From Niabella sp. (GTDB lineage Bacteria; Bacteroidota; Bacteroidia; Chitinophagales; Chitinophagaceae), in assembly GCA_027493055.1 (NCBI GenBank), contig JAPUDO010000083.1, positions 1-57,839 on the forward strand: a DNA stretch of 57,839 bases, read 5' to 3'. Position numbers and translations under genes: made by a program. The stretch's first letter is position 1. Every line of letters starts with the position of its first letter. The notes below the pieces were generated by a model. The model was not told the origin of the DNA. It made no database searches and was given only the letters and a program-made list of their open reading frames with translations. Of the stretch, positions 9,921 through 18,881 are shown piece after piece.

Positions 9921-9971
9921 CCGCCTTAAATTACAGGATACAAAACAGGATGACCTTTTAAAAAAGACAGT

Positions 9972-10241
9972 ATGCCACTTACAAAAGAAAGAAACGCACA
10001 GATTTTTGAAGAATTTGGTGGAAGCGCCACTAACACAGGCTCTATTGAAGGCCAGGTAGCCCAGCTAACTGAGCGCATCAGCCAGATCAGTGCCCATTTG
10101 CAGCAAAACAAAAAAGATTTTTCCACGCACCGCGGTCTAATGCAGCTGGTAGGTAAACGTAAAAGCCTGCTGGGATACCTGCAAAAACATAATCTTCAGG
10201 GCTATCGTGCTTTAATTGAAAAGCTGGGATTAAGAAAGTAA
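9972..10241 (+). CDS. rpsO: 30S ribosomal protein S15
   Basis: The 89-residue protein is ribosomal protein S15, which binds the central domain of 16S rRNA. It starts MPLTKERNAQIFEEFGG and carries the conserved TGSIEGQVAQLTERI, LQQNKKDFSTHRGL and VGKRKSLLGYLQ segments with the normal length. It is followed by a strong hairpin and then pnp, the same gene order as in many bacteria. Confidence 0.98.
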   Translation: MPLTKERNAQIFEEFGGSATNTGSIEGQVAQLTERISQISAHLQQNKKDFSTHRGLMQLVGKRKSLLGYLQKHNLQGYRALIEKLGLRK

Positions 10242-10320
10242 TTTCCCTGTCGTCTTACGTTGGGGAAACTGGTTCTATATCCTGGGTTTGATGAGATAAT
10301 TTCAGACTTATAATATTATC

Positions 10321-10360
10321 GTATTCCCAACATTAACAGATGTTGGGAATACGTGTTTTT
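10321..10360 (+). terminator. 12-bp hairpin plus T-run between rpsO and pnp
   Basis: A perfect inverted repeat (gtattcccaaca at 10321-10332, tgttgggaatac at 10341-10352) encloses an 8-base loop and is followed by GTGTTTTT. This has the form of an intrinsic terminator for rpsO. It also lies in the leader of pnp, where E. coli has an RNase III-cut hairpin used for PNPase autocontrol, so a regulatory or partial-readthrough role is possible. The second role is inference. Confidence 0.75.
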
Positions 10361-10442
10361 ATACCCCAAAGTATTCATTAGCGTAAAAAATGCCGTGCTG
10401 CAGCTTGCTCCATTATTTAAAAAATTTTTCAAAAACGATTTT

Positions 10443-12614
10443 ATGTTACAACAACCAATCAGAAAAACCTTCGATATCGGCGATGGCCGCGAAGTGACTA
10501 TAGAAACAGGCCGCCTTGCCCGCCAGGCAGACGGATCGGTTACAGTGAGTATGGGTAAAACCATGCTGCTTGCTACAGTAGTAGCCAATAAAGAACCTAA
10601 AGAAGGGCAGAGCTTCTTTCCTTTAACAGTTGATTACCAGGAAAAATTTGCTTCTGCCGGACGTATTCCGGGTTCATTTTTTAAACGTGAAGGCAGGTTG
10701 AGCGATTATGAAGTATTGATCTCCCGCCTGATTGACCGCGCTTTAAGGCCGCTTTTTCCTGATGATTACTTTTGCGAAGTACAGGTACTGGTTACCTTAA
10801 TCAGCAGCGACCCTGAAATTTTACCAGACGCGCTGGCCTGTTTAGCAGCTTCAGCTGCCCTGGCAGTGTCAGATGTGCCCATCAAGGAAATTTTAAGCGA
10901 AGTGCGTGTGGCCCGGATTGATGGCGCTTTCAAAATCAACCCTAACAGAACTGAGCTTGAAAATGCTGACATGGACTTTATTGTGGCCGCAACTGAAAAG
11001 AACCTGATGATGGTAGAGGGTGAATCGGAAGAATGCTCTGAAGCCGACCTGATCGCTGCTTTAAATGTAGCTCACGAAGCTATCCGCATCCAGATAAAAG
11101 CCCAGCAGGAGCTGAGAGATTTAAAAGGAGTAACCGGTAAAAGAACATATACTTTACCTGTGCTGAACGAAGCCATAAGGGAAAAAGTATATGCTTATGC
11201 TGGTCCTAAAGTTTTGGAGGTTGCTAAAAGCAAATCGGCCAAGCATGAAAGAAGCGATAAGTTTAAAGCGCTTGAAGAGGAGCTGATAACAAAGCTTTTA
11301 GAAGAATCAACTGAAGAAAATCTTTTTACAGATACTGAGAAAAAGCTGGCTCAAAAATATTTTCATGACCTGCAGTATGATGTGGTTCGTGATATGATCC
11401 TGGATGATAGGATCCGCCTGGACGGACGTGCTTTAAACGAGATCCGTCCTTTAGATATGGAAGTGGATGTATTGCCTTCTCCACATGGCTCTGCGCTATT
11501 TACGAGAGGTGAAACTCAATCTCTTACAACGGTTACTTTAGGTACTGGTTTAGATGAATTGTTGATTGAAACTGCTTCTTCTTCTAAATATTCCAAATTT
11601 ATACTGCATTATAATTTCCCTCCTTTCTCAACAGGCGAGGTGAAAATGATGCGTGGACCGGGCCGCAGGGAAGTAGGGCATGGAAACCTGGCTATGCGCT
11701 CGTTAAAGCAAATGATGCCTTCTGAAGCGGATTTTGGATATACCGTTCGGGTGGTGAGTGATATCCTGGAATCAAATGGTTCTTCTTCAATGGCTACTGT
11801 TTGTGCAGGTTCTTTAGCATTAATGGATGCCGGGGTACCTTTCCCTAAACATGTAGCCGGAATAGCTATGGGATTGATTACCAAAGGAGAGAAATATTCT
11901 ATATTAAGTGATATTTTAGGTGATGAAGATCATTTGGGCGATATGGATTTTAAAGTTACCGGAACCCGTGATGGGATTTGCGGTGTGCAGATGGATATTA
12001 AGGTAGATGGCCTCTCAATGGAAGTGATGAGCGAAGCGCTGGAGCAGGCTAAAGCAGGAAGGCTGCATATTCTTAATCACATGTACCAGGCAATGCCTGA
12101 AGCCAGGACTGAAGTGAAACCTCATGCCCCACGCGTGGTGAAAATGTTCATTGATAAAGAATTTATTGGAGCGGTTATCGGACCAGGGGGTAAGGTAATA
12201 CAGGAAATTCAGAGAGAAACCGGTGCTACTATTAACATAGAGGAAGTGAACAACATGGGGGAGATCAGTATCTTTGGTGTGGAAAAAGATGCCGTGATGA
12301 AAGCTGAAGATTGGATTAAAGGCATTGTTGCGGTTCCTGTAGTGGGGGATGTTTACGATGCTACTGTAAAATCAGTAGTGGCATTTGGAGCATTTGTTGA
12401 ATTTTTACCCGGTAAGCAAGGTTTGGTGCATATCAGTGAAGTAAGCTGGAAACGCCTTGAAACATTAGAAGGCCTGGTGAAGGAAGGTGATACAATGAAA
12501 GTGAAGCTGATTGGTACCGATCCGAAATCAGGTAAGTTTAAGCTTTCGAGGAAGGCTTTAATTCCAAAACCAGAAAGAAAACCACAGGAAGGTGAAACAC
12601 CTCCTCAACAATAA
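10443..12614 (+). CDS. pnp: Polyribonucleotide nucleotidyltransferase (PNPase)
   Basis: PNPase is a phosphate-dependent 3'-5' exoribonuclease of the RNA degradation machinery. Two RNase PH-like domains are visible: the first from [17 protein letters not shown] with [16 protein letters not shown] and GSFFKREGR, the second around [20 protein letters not shown] and [11 protein letters not shown]. They are followed by a KH domain ([15 protein letters not shown]) and an S1 domain ([21 protein letters not shown]). The open frame extends upstream to a GTG at 10353, but that start lies inside the terminator T-run, and the family N-terminus begins at the ATG at 10443, giving 723 residues. A terminator follows the stop. 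Confidence 0.97.
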   Translation: MLQQPIRKTFDIGDGREVTIETGRLARQADGSVTVSMGKTMLLATVVANKEPKEGQSFFPLTVDYQEKFASAGRIPGSFFKREGRLSDYEVLISRLIDRALRPLFPDDYFCEVQVLVTLISSDPEILPDALACLAASAALAVSDVPIKEILSEVRVARIDGAFKINPNRTELENADMDFIVAATEKNLMMVEGESEECSEADLIAALNVAHEAIRIQIKAQQELRDLKGVTGKRTYTLPVLNEAIREKVYAYAGPKVLEVAKSKSAKHERSDKFKALEEELITKLLEESTEENLFTDTEKKLAQKYFHDLQYDVVRDMILDDRIRLDGRALNEIRPLDMEVDVLPSPHGSALFTRGETQSLTTVTLGTGLDELLIETASSSKYSKFILHYNFPPFSTGEVKMMRGPGRREVGHGNLAMRSLKQMMPSEADFGYTVRVVSDILESNGSSSMATVCAGSLALMDAGVPFPKHVAGIAMGLITKGEKYSILSDILGDEDHLGDMDFKVTGTRDGICGVQMDIKVDGLSMEVMSEALEQAKAGRLHILNHMYQAMPEARTEVKPHAPRVVKMFIDKEFIGAVIGPGGKVIQEIQRETGATINIEEVNNMGEISIFGVEKDAVMKAEDWIKGIVAVPVVGDVYDATVKSVVAFGAFVEFLPGKQGLVHISEVSWKRLETLEGLVKEGDTMKVKLIGTDPKSGKFKLSRKALIPKPERKPQEGETPPQQ

Positions 12615-12622
12615 TAATGCAA

Positions 12623-12645
12623 GGCCTCCGCAAGGAGGCTTTTTT
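12623..12645 (+). terminator. Intrinsic terminator after pnp
   Basis: GCCTCC (12624-12629), loop GCAA and GGAGGC (12634-12639) form a 6-bp GC-rich stem followed directly by six T (12640-12645), nine bases after the pnp stop codon. Confidence 0.9.
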
Positions 12646-12689
12646 GATAATAGAACTGGATTTCGCATTTTTGCAGTTCAAAAAATAAT

Positions 12690-13475
12690 GTGCCGGATAT
12701 AAGAACCATAAATGTTACCCGTTACGTCACGCCTTTAAGAGAAGGCGGCTCATTGCCTGCTATTGCAGAGGGCGATGATGGTTTCCTGTATGCCTTAAAA
12801 TTTAAGGGTGCCGGACAGGGCGTAAAGGCCCTGGTTGCTGAATTTATAGGAGGGGAGATTGCCCGTGCGCTGGGATTAAAAGTGCCTGAAATTGTATTTG
12901 CCGGCCTGGATGAAGCTTTTGGCCGTACAGAACCGGATGAAGAAATACAGGACCTGCTAAAAGCCAGCCAGGGATTGAATATCGCGCTTCATTATTTAAG
13001 CGGTGCGGTTACGTTTGATCCTGCTGTTACAAAGATGGATGCTTTATCCGCCTCAAAAATTGTATGGCTGGACGCATTCCTCACCAACATGGATCGTACA
13101 GCCCGGAACACCAATATGCTGATATGGCATAAAGAGCTTTGGCTGATAGATCATGGAGCCTGTCTTTATTTTCATCATAACTGGGATAGTAACGCAACGC
13201 AAATGAAAAGTACTTTCCCTTTAATTAAAGACCATGTTTTATTAAAGGACGCGGCTTTACTGAAAGAGGCTGATGAGCATGCCCGGAATATTTTGTCGGA
13301 CCAGATCATTGCAGAAATCATAGAGGCATTACCCGCAGAATGGCTGGCCTATGAAGAAACGGGTGGGAATGCCGAAGAAACGAGGAAGGTGTACCGGGAT
13401 TTTTTAACTTACAGACTGAGCAACAGCGACCTGTTTGTAAACCAGGCTATCAATGCAAGAGCAGCTATTATATGA
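12690..13475 (+). CDS. HipA-like kinase-fold protein
   Basis: The 261-residue protein matches the HipA_2-type kinase family. Kinase-like signatures are present: ALKFKGAGQGVKALVAEFIGGEIARALGL (ATP/lysine region, about 32-60), the catalytic-loop-like TNMDRTARNTNML near 131-143, and LWLIDHGACLYF near 149-160 as the DFG-like metal segment. Translation starts at a GTG (12690-12692) that overlaps an out-of-frame ATG, with a stop soon after the latter. It is shorter than classical HipA (about 440 residues), and no HipB-like antitoxin gene is next to it. The last 23 bases overlap the DUF3037 gene, implying translational coupling. The substrate is unknown. Confidence 0.85.
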   Translation: MPDIRTINVTRYVTPLREGGSLPAIAEGDDGFLYALKFKGAGQGVKALVAEFIGGEIARALGLKVPEIVFAGLDEAFGRTEPDEEIQDLLKASQGLNIALHYLSGAVTFDPAVTKMDALSASKIVWLDAFLTNMDRTARNTNMLIWHKELWLIDHGACLYFHHNWDSNATQMKSTFPLIKDHVLLKDAALLKEADEHARNILSDQIIAEIIEALPAEWLAYEETGGNAEETRKVYRDFLTYRLSNSDLFVNQAINARAAII

Positions 13476-13839
13476 GTACGCCGTAATAAGGGTAGTGCCG
13501 CGTGTAGAACGTGAGGAATTTGTAAATGCAGGTATTATTTTATTTTGTAAAAAGACCGGCTATATAGGCTGCCGTATATTCCTGAACGAACAAAAGCTCC
13601 GTTGCTTTGATGAGAAAACAGATGTTGAAACCGTTCAAAAAAATTTAAGGGCTTTTGAGCTGATTGCAGCAGGGGATAAGCTAAGCGGCTCTCCCATAGC
13701 AAGGCTGGACACACCGTCGCGGTTCAGGTGGCTTACAGCTACACGAAGCACTGTTATTCAGTGCTCAAAAGTTCATCCGGGTTTAACCGGCTGCCTTGAG
13801 AAATCCCTGGATAAACTGATGCTGGAGATCGTGTTTTAG
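13453..13839 (+). CDS. DUF3037 family protein
   Basis: The 128-residue protein fits DUF3037. Typical segments are YEYAVIRVVPRVEREEFVNAGIILFCKKTGYIGCRI at the N-terminus, a central RCFDEKTDVETVQKNL, and a C-terminal half with TRSTVIQCSKVHPGLTGCLEKSLDKL. It starts inside the HipA-like gene, a 23-base overlap in a different frame, and its stop is five bases from the convergent UbiA-family gene. From memory this family often accompanies HipA_2 kinases, which suggests a kinase partner or target, but no activity is known. Confidence 0.85.
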   Translation: MQEQLLYEYAVIRVVPRVEREEFVNAGIILFCKKTGYIGCRIFLNEQKLRCFDEKTDVETVQKNLRAFELIAAGDKLSGSPIARLDTPSRFRWLTATRSTVIQCSKVHPGLTGCLEKSLDKLMLEIVF

Positions 13840-13843
13840 GAGA

Positions 13844-14833
13844 TTAGTGGCCCAACAGGCCATTCTTCAGATCTTTAATAACCTGCAGCGTTCTGAAAGG
13901 GAAAAGTAATAAATGTATCAGTAATACAATCCATCCATCAGGCTGTGTAAAAGCTGCATACATCAATATGGATACCGGGAAGAAAACCTGGGCAAAATCC
14001 TGCAGCAGAATCTGATGAGGACGTTCGGGGGCAATAATGATAACGGGCATCCTATGCAATTTCCTGTACCGGACAAATACTACAAGCAGGTACAATACAA
14101 ATCCTGCATAAACGAGAAAATTGTTTAATAAAAACAAAATACAGAGCAGGGCAGATACCTCCACAGACAAAATAATAAATTCAATATTATTAAATTTTTG
14201 AGGATTTCTTTTTGTAGCAAAAGTTTCAATATGAGCTCTGATATCATTTTCCCTGTCATGGAACTGGTGCCATAAAATGCCTCTCATTCCATAACAGGCT
14301 GCCCATATACCTATTAAACATATCCAGGCAGTATTTACCTGCTGATTTGTGCGGAAGCACATATAGCTGACCATAAGTAAGCTGGTAAAAATATGCGCGC
14401 CGCTGGCATCAGCCAGTACGCCTAAAATTCCTCTGTTCTTTAACCGGATGGGTTTGAAACTATACATGGAGAAAGCAATCCATGGTATGGAATAAAACAG
14501 GCAGGACAAATAATCCGGCCAATAAAGAAAAATAATAAAAAGCAAACCTGTTATTAAGCAAATCCCTGGTAAAAGAAGCTTTACAAAAAATGGAAGTTTT
14601 TCCATCCGGTTTTGTTTCCCGGCTGCAGCATCATCCTTTATGTCTGCTATATCATTGATGATGCTTACATAAACTGCGCCTGCAATTAAGGAAATAAGAG
14701 CTAAAAGAATATACAGTCCCTGGGTAAAAATGTTTTGGTTGTTAAATAACAGGGTGGCATAAGCTATACCTAAAAGTGGAGGCAGCTTGTATTCCCACCA
14801 TTCAATATGCCTGAAAGCTTTAACTATTTTCAT
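13844..14833 (-). CDS. UbiA-family membrane prenyltransferase
   Basis: The 329-residue polytopic protein belongs to the UbiA superfamily, which transfers or rearranges prenyl diphosphates at the membrane. Both Mg-binding Asp motifs are intact: NDxxDxxxD at 60-68 (NDIADIKDD) and DxxxD at 193-197 (DREND). A YxxxK-like segment is near 124-127, and about eight or nine hydrophobic segments are visible. It is the last gene of a minus-strand string, its start overlapping the GT2 stop by 14 bases. The acceptor cannot be read from sequence: a quinone-type, aromatic or sugar-phosphate acceptor, or a terpene-cyclase role as in UbiA-type cyclases, are all possible. The neighbours point to a specialised isoprenoid product. 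Confidence 0.85.
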   Translation of the reverse strand: MKIVKAFRHIEWWEYKLPPLLGIAYATLLFNNQNIFTQGLYILLALISLIAGAVYVSIINDIADIKDDAAAGKQNRMEKLPFFVKLLLPGICLITGLLFIIFLYWPDYLSCLFYSIPWIAFSMYSFKPIRLKNRGILGVLADASGAHIFTSLLMVSYMCFRTNQQVNTAWICLIGIWAACYGMRGILWHQFHDRENDIRAHIETFATKRNPQKFNNIEFIILSVEVSALLCILFLLNNFLVYAGFVLYLLVVFVRYRKLHRMPVIIIAPERPHQILLQDFAQVFFPVSILMYAAFTQPDGWIVLLIHLLLFPFRTLQVIKDLKNGLLGH

Positions 14834-15821
14834 TTGCTATTATTCCTGAAGCATTTTTTTCTTTTTTAAGCGCCTGCCTGTTTCTTTTATAACCGATGGC
14901 TATTACGTTCTGTATGCTCCATAGTGTATGCGATGCATCAAGGGTTAATGATTTACCAAGCAGTTTAGTGGATTGTACAAGGTCGAAATTTCGTATAAGG
15001 TGATGTTTTGCCAGCTCTACCATACCATATACATGCTTTTTTTGCATGAGCTTGTACTCTTCCGGAGTTAATTTATGTTTAAAATCATTTAAGATTTGTG
15101 CCGTATCAGCAATGTACAGGTACTCCAGAACTTCGGATCTTTTTCTTCCGTCATAAACATTCATATCTGTTACTTTTTTTCTCCAGAGCCGGTCTATAGT
15201 AAAAGCTGCCTTACGCTTTCCTGATAATATAATATCTAAATACAGGTACCAGTCATCACCGATCTTCATCTTTGTACTCCATCCCGAAGACACTAATTGC
15301 TTTTTTGTAACAAATGAAGAGGACGGAGAAGGGCAGGCCTGGATATAAAGACTTCTTAATTCTGCATCATTCAGTTCTACCCAACCGTTTTTCAGCTTGT
15401 GCATATAAAGAGCAAGAAAAGGATCTCCTGTCAGGAAATCCCAAAGGCGGCCATCAGGATCTTGCTGGTCCCAGTTGGCAAAAACGAAATCCAGCTCGTC
15501 ATCAACCATTTTTCTGACACAACGCTCTAAAAACAAAGGATACCATTCATCATCAGAATCCAAAGATGCAATCAATTCTCCTGTAGCATGTTTAAGCCCT
15601 TCGTTCCTGGCGCTTCCCTGGCCGCCATTTTCTTTATAAATGTATTTTATGTTTTTATATTGCTGTAAAATTTCTGAGGTATTGTCGGTAGAACCATCAT
15701 CAACTATTATTATCTCAACGTTTGTATATGTTTGAGCCAAAAGACTGTTGATAGCATTGGGTAAAATGCCAGCTCTGTTGAATGTAGGAATAATTACCGA
15801 TATTAGAGGGTTCCTATTCAT
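14820..15821 (-). CDS. Family 2 glycosyltransferase
   Basis: The 333-residue inverting GT-A glycosyltransferase has ISVIIPTFNRAGILPNAINSLLAQTY at 7-32 (nucleotide-sugar fold), IIVDDGSTDNT at 38-48 and the metal-binding DSDD at 88-91, followed by EW. A C-terminal helical region lacks clear membrane segments, so it is probably cytoplasmic or membrane-associated. Its ATG overlaps the stop of the GT4 gene (ATGA) and its end overlaps the UbiA start, so all three should be translated together. Donor and acceptor are unknown; its place between a GT4, an ABC exporter and a prenyltransferase suggests it decorates the exported isoprenoid. Confidence 0.9.
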   Translation of the reverse strand: MNRNPLISVIIPTFNRAGILPNAINSLLAQTYTNVEIIIVDDGSTDNTSEILQQYKNIKYIYKENGGQGSARNEGLKHATGELIASLDSDDEWYPLFLERCVRKMVDDELDFVFANWDQQDPDGRLWDFLTGDPFLALYMHKLKNGWVELNDAELRSLYIQACPSPSSSFVTKKQLVSSGWSTKMKIGDDWYLYLDIILSGKRKAAFTIDRLWRKKVTDMNVYDGRKRSEVLEYLYIADTAQILNDFKHKLTPEEYKLMQKKHVYGMVELAKHHLIRNFDLVQSTKLLGKSLTLDASHTLWSIQNVIAIGYKRNRQALKKEKNASGIIANENS

Positions 15822-16990
15822 ATCAGGTTCTTTATAATTAATGCTGCAAAAATTTCTTCAGGTGCTTCGGGTAGTATTTTATTGATGGAGGTACAGGCCT
15901 TTAACCCAATCTGCTCCCATTGTTCTCTGTTTGTCCAGGCTTCTTCCATTTTTTGTTCAAAGTCTTTTTCTGTGGCTTCTCCAATAAATCCTGTTATCCC
16001 GTCTTCAATAATTTCTGAATTACCGCCGGAATGTGTTGTAATCACTGTTCTGCCTGCAAGCATTGCTTCAATAACTGTCAGGGGCATACCTTCGCTTCTG
16101 GAAGGCAATATCAATGCGTGGTAGTTTTTCCAAAGATCTTCAATGCTGTTGTGATAGCCGGAGAAACTGGCATTTTTAACATTTAATAGCGCTGCCATAG
16201 CTTTTAGTCCTTCCTCATCGGTACCACTCCCTATAAAGGAAACCTGTACAGGGCGTGAACGCCAGGGCTCTTTGGAAAGTATTCTCAATAAAATATCCTG
16301 GCCTTTATCAATAATAAAAAGTCTTCCTATACAGGCTAATTTGTAAACTTTGCTTTGCTGAGGATAAGGTATGGGTTCCCTTTTTAATTTTATGGGGTTC
16401 CATATAATCTGCGCATTAGTAAACCTGAATCCAAATTGCTCTTCAGTAAGATTTTTATTGTGATGTGAAACAAAATAACATTGCTTGGCATTCTGATATA
16501 TTTCTTTCATTAATGTCCTTTCCGAGGAAGGCGGCCAATAAAACTCAACTGCCTTATGCATAATAAGGCAATAGGGTATATGAAGCTGTAAGCACTGATA
16601 TGCGTAGCTTAACCCATCAAAATTTATTCCCTGGTTGATAACAACAAACTGCGGACGATCTGTTTTTAATTGCTGCCTGAAAGCCAGTGAGTATGTTCCG
16701 TGAGCGTAAAGCTGGTTTATAGGGGAGGAAAATAGTTTTTTATAAACTTTTTTAAAAACTCGTTTTATTATATGAGTGTTCTTATGCAGTTCAACCAAAT
16801 GAACACCAGCATCTTGCAGTTGTTTTACTTTAGAATGGCCAGTGTTGAAGTTTTGTTTATATGCTATAATGCTATATCCTTTATTTTTCAGGACGAGCGC
16901 TGTATGGTACCATAAATCTTCACTTCCTCCCCAGTCATCGGGGCAGCAGGATGTGAAAGCAATACGGTTGTTAGGAGGGTTTAAAGACAT
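15818..16990 (-). CDS. Family 4 glycosyltransferase
   Basis: The 390-residue retaining GT-B glycosyltransferase has an N-terminal acceptor domain (about 1-205) and a C-terminal donor domain beginning with YKLACIGRLFIIDKGQDILLRIL at 216-238. The family E-x7-E motif is present as E300 to E308 within PSRSEGMPLTVIEAMLAG, followed by THSGGNSEIIEDGITGFI. No signal peptide or membrane segment is visible. It begins two bases after the ABC transporter stop and ends in an ATGA overlap with the GT2 gene. The sugar donor is not predictable. Confidence 0.9.
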   Translation of the reverse strand: MSLNPPNNRIAFTSCCPDDWGGSEDLWYHTALVLKNKGYSIIAYKQNFNTGHSKVKQLQDAGVHLVELHKNTHIIKRVFKKVYKKLFSSPINQLYAHGTYSLAFRQQLKTDRPQFVVINQGINFDGLSYAYQCLQLHIPYCLIMHKAVEFYWPPSSERTLMKEIYQNAKQCYFVSHHNKNLTEEQFGFRFTNAQIIWNPIKLKREPIPYPQQSKVYKLACIGRLFIIDKGQDILLRILSKEPWRSRPVQVSFIGSGTDEEGLKAMAALLNVKNASFSGYHNSIEDLWKNYHALILPSRSEGMPLTVIEAMLAGRTVITTHSGGNSEIIEDGITGFIGEATEKDFEQKMEEAWTNREQWEQIGLKACTSINKILPEAPEEIFAALIIKNLI

Positions 16991-16992
16991 TG

Positions 16993-18813
16993 TTAATAAG
17001 CCGCTTCAGTAGTATTTATATTTTCATTAAATAACGCAGCATAGGCTCCATTATTTTGCATTAAGAAAGTATCTGTGCCTTCTTCTATAATTTTTCCGCC
17101 GGATAACACATAAATATAATCAGCATGTAGTATTGCCGAGCGTCTGTGGCTTATAATAACAGCGCCACGGTTACCTATTCTTTCTCTGAAGCTTTCAAAT
17201 AATTCTTTTTCGGAAACAGCATCGAGTGCGCTGGAAGCTTCATCGAAAATCAGGAAACGTGCATCTGAGTAGAAGCATCTTGCCAAAGCAATCTTTTGCC
17301 ATTGTCCGATGCTAACTTCTTCACCATCATCAAATATTCTGCCCATCATAGTATTATAAGCGCCAGGAAATGCCTCTATAAATACTGCTGCACCTGATTT
17401 TTTAGCGGCATCCTGTATTTTTTCCATATTATAAGAATTTTCTATGTTTCCAAAGAAAATATTTTCGCCTGCAGTAAAGCTATACCTGTTAAAATCCTGG
17501 AACACTACTCCTAATTGTTTTTTGTACTCTTCCGGCTTAAACATTCTAATATCTTTTCCACCATATTTTATAGTACCGGTTGTGGGATCATAAAGACGGC
17601 ATAGCAATTTGATCAGTGTTGATTTGCCAGCACCGTTGAGTCCTACGATAGCTACAATTTTACCGCTGGGGATTTTAATGTTAATACCCGAAATAGCTTC
17701 CTTATCTGCATGAGGGTAAGAAAAGTGCACATTCTGAAGCTCAATGCTTACATCGTCCCCGCCAGGAATAGATTCCGGTTGATCACTTTTATAAAGCCCA
17801 TTGGTAAGCTGCAGTAATTCAAAAATGCTATTGATGTAAATACTGTTTTGATACACGGTTGAGATACCGCCAGCCAAACTTTGCAGCAAGCCGAACGCCT
17901 GGGGAAAAGCAACCAGGAACAATGTAATATCACCGGTGCTGGTTTCGCCTGTTATTACCTTTAGCGAGATGAATCCTATACTTACAAATACACCTATATA
18001 GGATAAAGTAGTGGTTATAATTTCAAGTTTGGTACGTTTCAGGGTTATGGCTAATTTATCTTTTACTAACGTTTGCCTGATTGCTGTGAATTTCTCTTTT
18101 AAATACTGCCCTAATCCATAAGAGCGGATTTCTTTTGCAGCCGTATCGGTTGTAATCAGGTTGCTGTAGTAAGAGGATTTCCTCTCAAAGGGTGTTTGGG
18201 CAATTCTTAAAGCATTTAATTTTTTGGAGTAGAAAAGCCTTACTAAAAGGGTGGGAAAAATGAATAGTGCCAGCAAGGGCAATAATACCCAATTTATTAC
18301 TATAAGCACAGAAGCTACTGCGGCCAATGACAGACAATTTTTTAATATATCTATTAAGCTGGTAACCACAAGTCCGGGTTTATCATATCCTGAGTCAAGG
18401 GCTCTTTTTAGTGTATCGTAATAAGAAGGGCTTTCGTAAAAAGATAACTCAAGCGCCACGGCGCGTTCATGTACTTTTTCGTTGATATGCTCGGTAATTT
18501 TTGTGGAAAGCACTTCAATGGAATAAGCAGAATAGGAGCGCAGCACAAAATACAAAATACCGGCTAACCCTGCCAGGATTACGTATTTTATAATGTCGGC
18601 AGTGGCAGCAGTTGAATGTAGTTGAACACTGGCAACTGTGTCAATCAACAGCTTCATAATATACAGAGAACCAAAGAAAAACAGGGTTTCAACAAAAATT
18701 AAGATGAGAGAAATGTATAACCATCCGGATGCAGCAGCTTTAACTAAACTTAGCATTTCAGATAAGTTCAGATTACTTTTAATATGAGATATTTTTCTTT
18801 GAATAGCGATCAT
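16993..18813 (-). CDS. ABC exporter half-transporter (fused permease and ATPase)
   Basis: The 606-residue type IV exporter has about six membrane segments between residues 30 and 320 and an ATPase domain from about 355. Walker A is GLNGAGKS at 391-398, the Q-loop glutamine is at 439, the signature is degenerate (SIGQWQ at 501-506), Walker B is FLIFDE at 520-525 and the switch histidine is H556. No peptidase C39 domain precedes the membrane part, so nothing indicates leader-peptide cleavage. As the only transporter in the ispE-to-UbiA string, it most likely flips or exports the lipid or isoprenoid product. It would work as a homodimer. Confidence 0.93.
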   Translation of the reverse strand: MIAIQRKISHIKSNLNLSEMLSLVKAAASGWLYISLILIFVETLFFFGSLYIMKLLIDTVASVQLHSTAATADIIKYVILAGLAGILYFVLRSYSAYSIEVLSTKITEHINEKVHERAVALELSFYESPSYYDTLKRALDSGYDKPGLVVTSLIDILKNCLSLAAVASVLIVINWVLLPLLALFIFPTLLVRLFYSKKLNALRIAQTPFERKSSYYSNLITTDTAAKEIRSYGLGQYLKEKFTAIRQTLVKDKLAITLKRTKLEIITTTLSYIGVFVSIGFISLKVITGETSTGDITLFLVAFPQAFGLLQSLAGGISTVYQNSIYINSIFELLQLTNGLYKSDQPESIPGGDDVSIELQNVHFSYPHADKEAISGINIKIPSGKIVAIVGLNGAGKSTLIKLLCRLYDPTTGTIKYGGKDIRMFKPEEYKKQLGVVFQDFNRYSFTAGENIFFGNIENSYNMEKIQDAAKKSGAAVFIEAFPGAYNTMMGRIFDDGEEVSIGQWQKIALARCFYSDARFLIFDEASSALDAVSEKELFESFRERIGNRGAVIISHRRSAILHADYIYVLSGGKIIEEGTDTFLMQNNGAYAALFNENINTTEAAY

Positions 18814-18881
18814 TGCTAACCCATAAGCTTAATCAATATTGTAGTTAGGGCCAAACTTACATATTGGCCACAAATATATTA

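Noticed and set aside
10353-10442. 30-residue N-terminal extension of PNPase from a GTG
   Set aside because: The GTG lies in the T-run of the hairpin and the extension does not match the PNPase family N-terminus.
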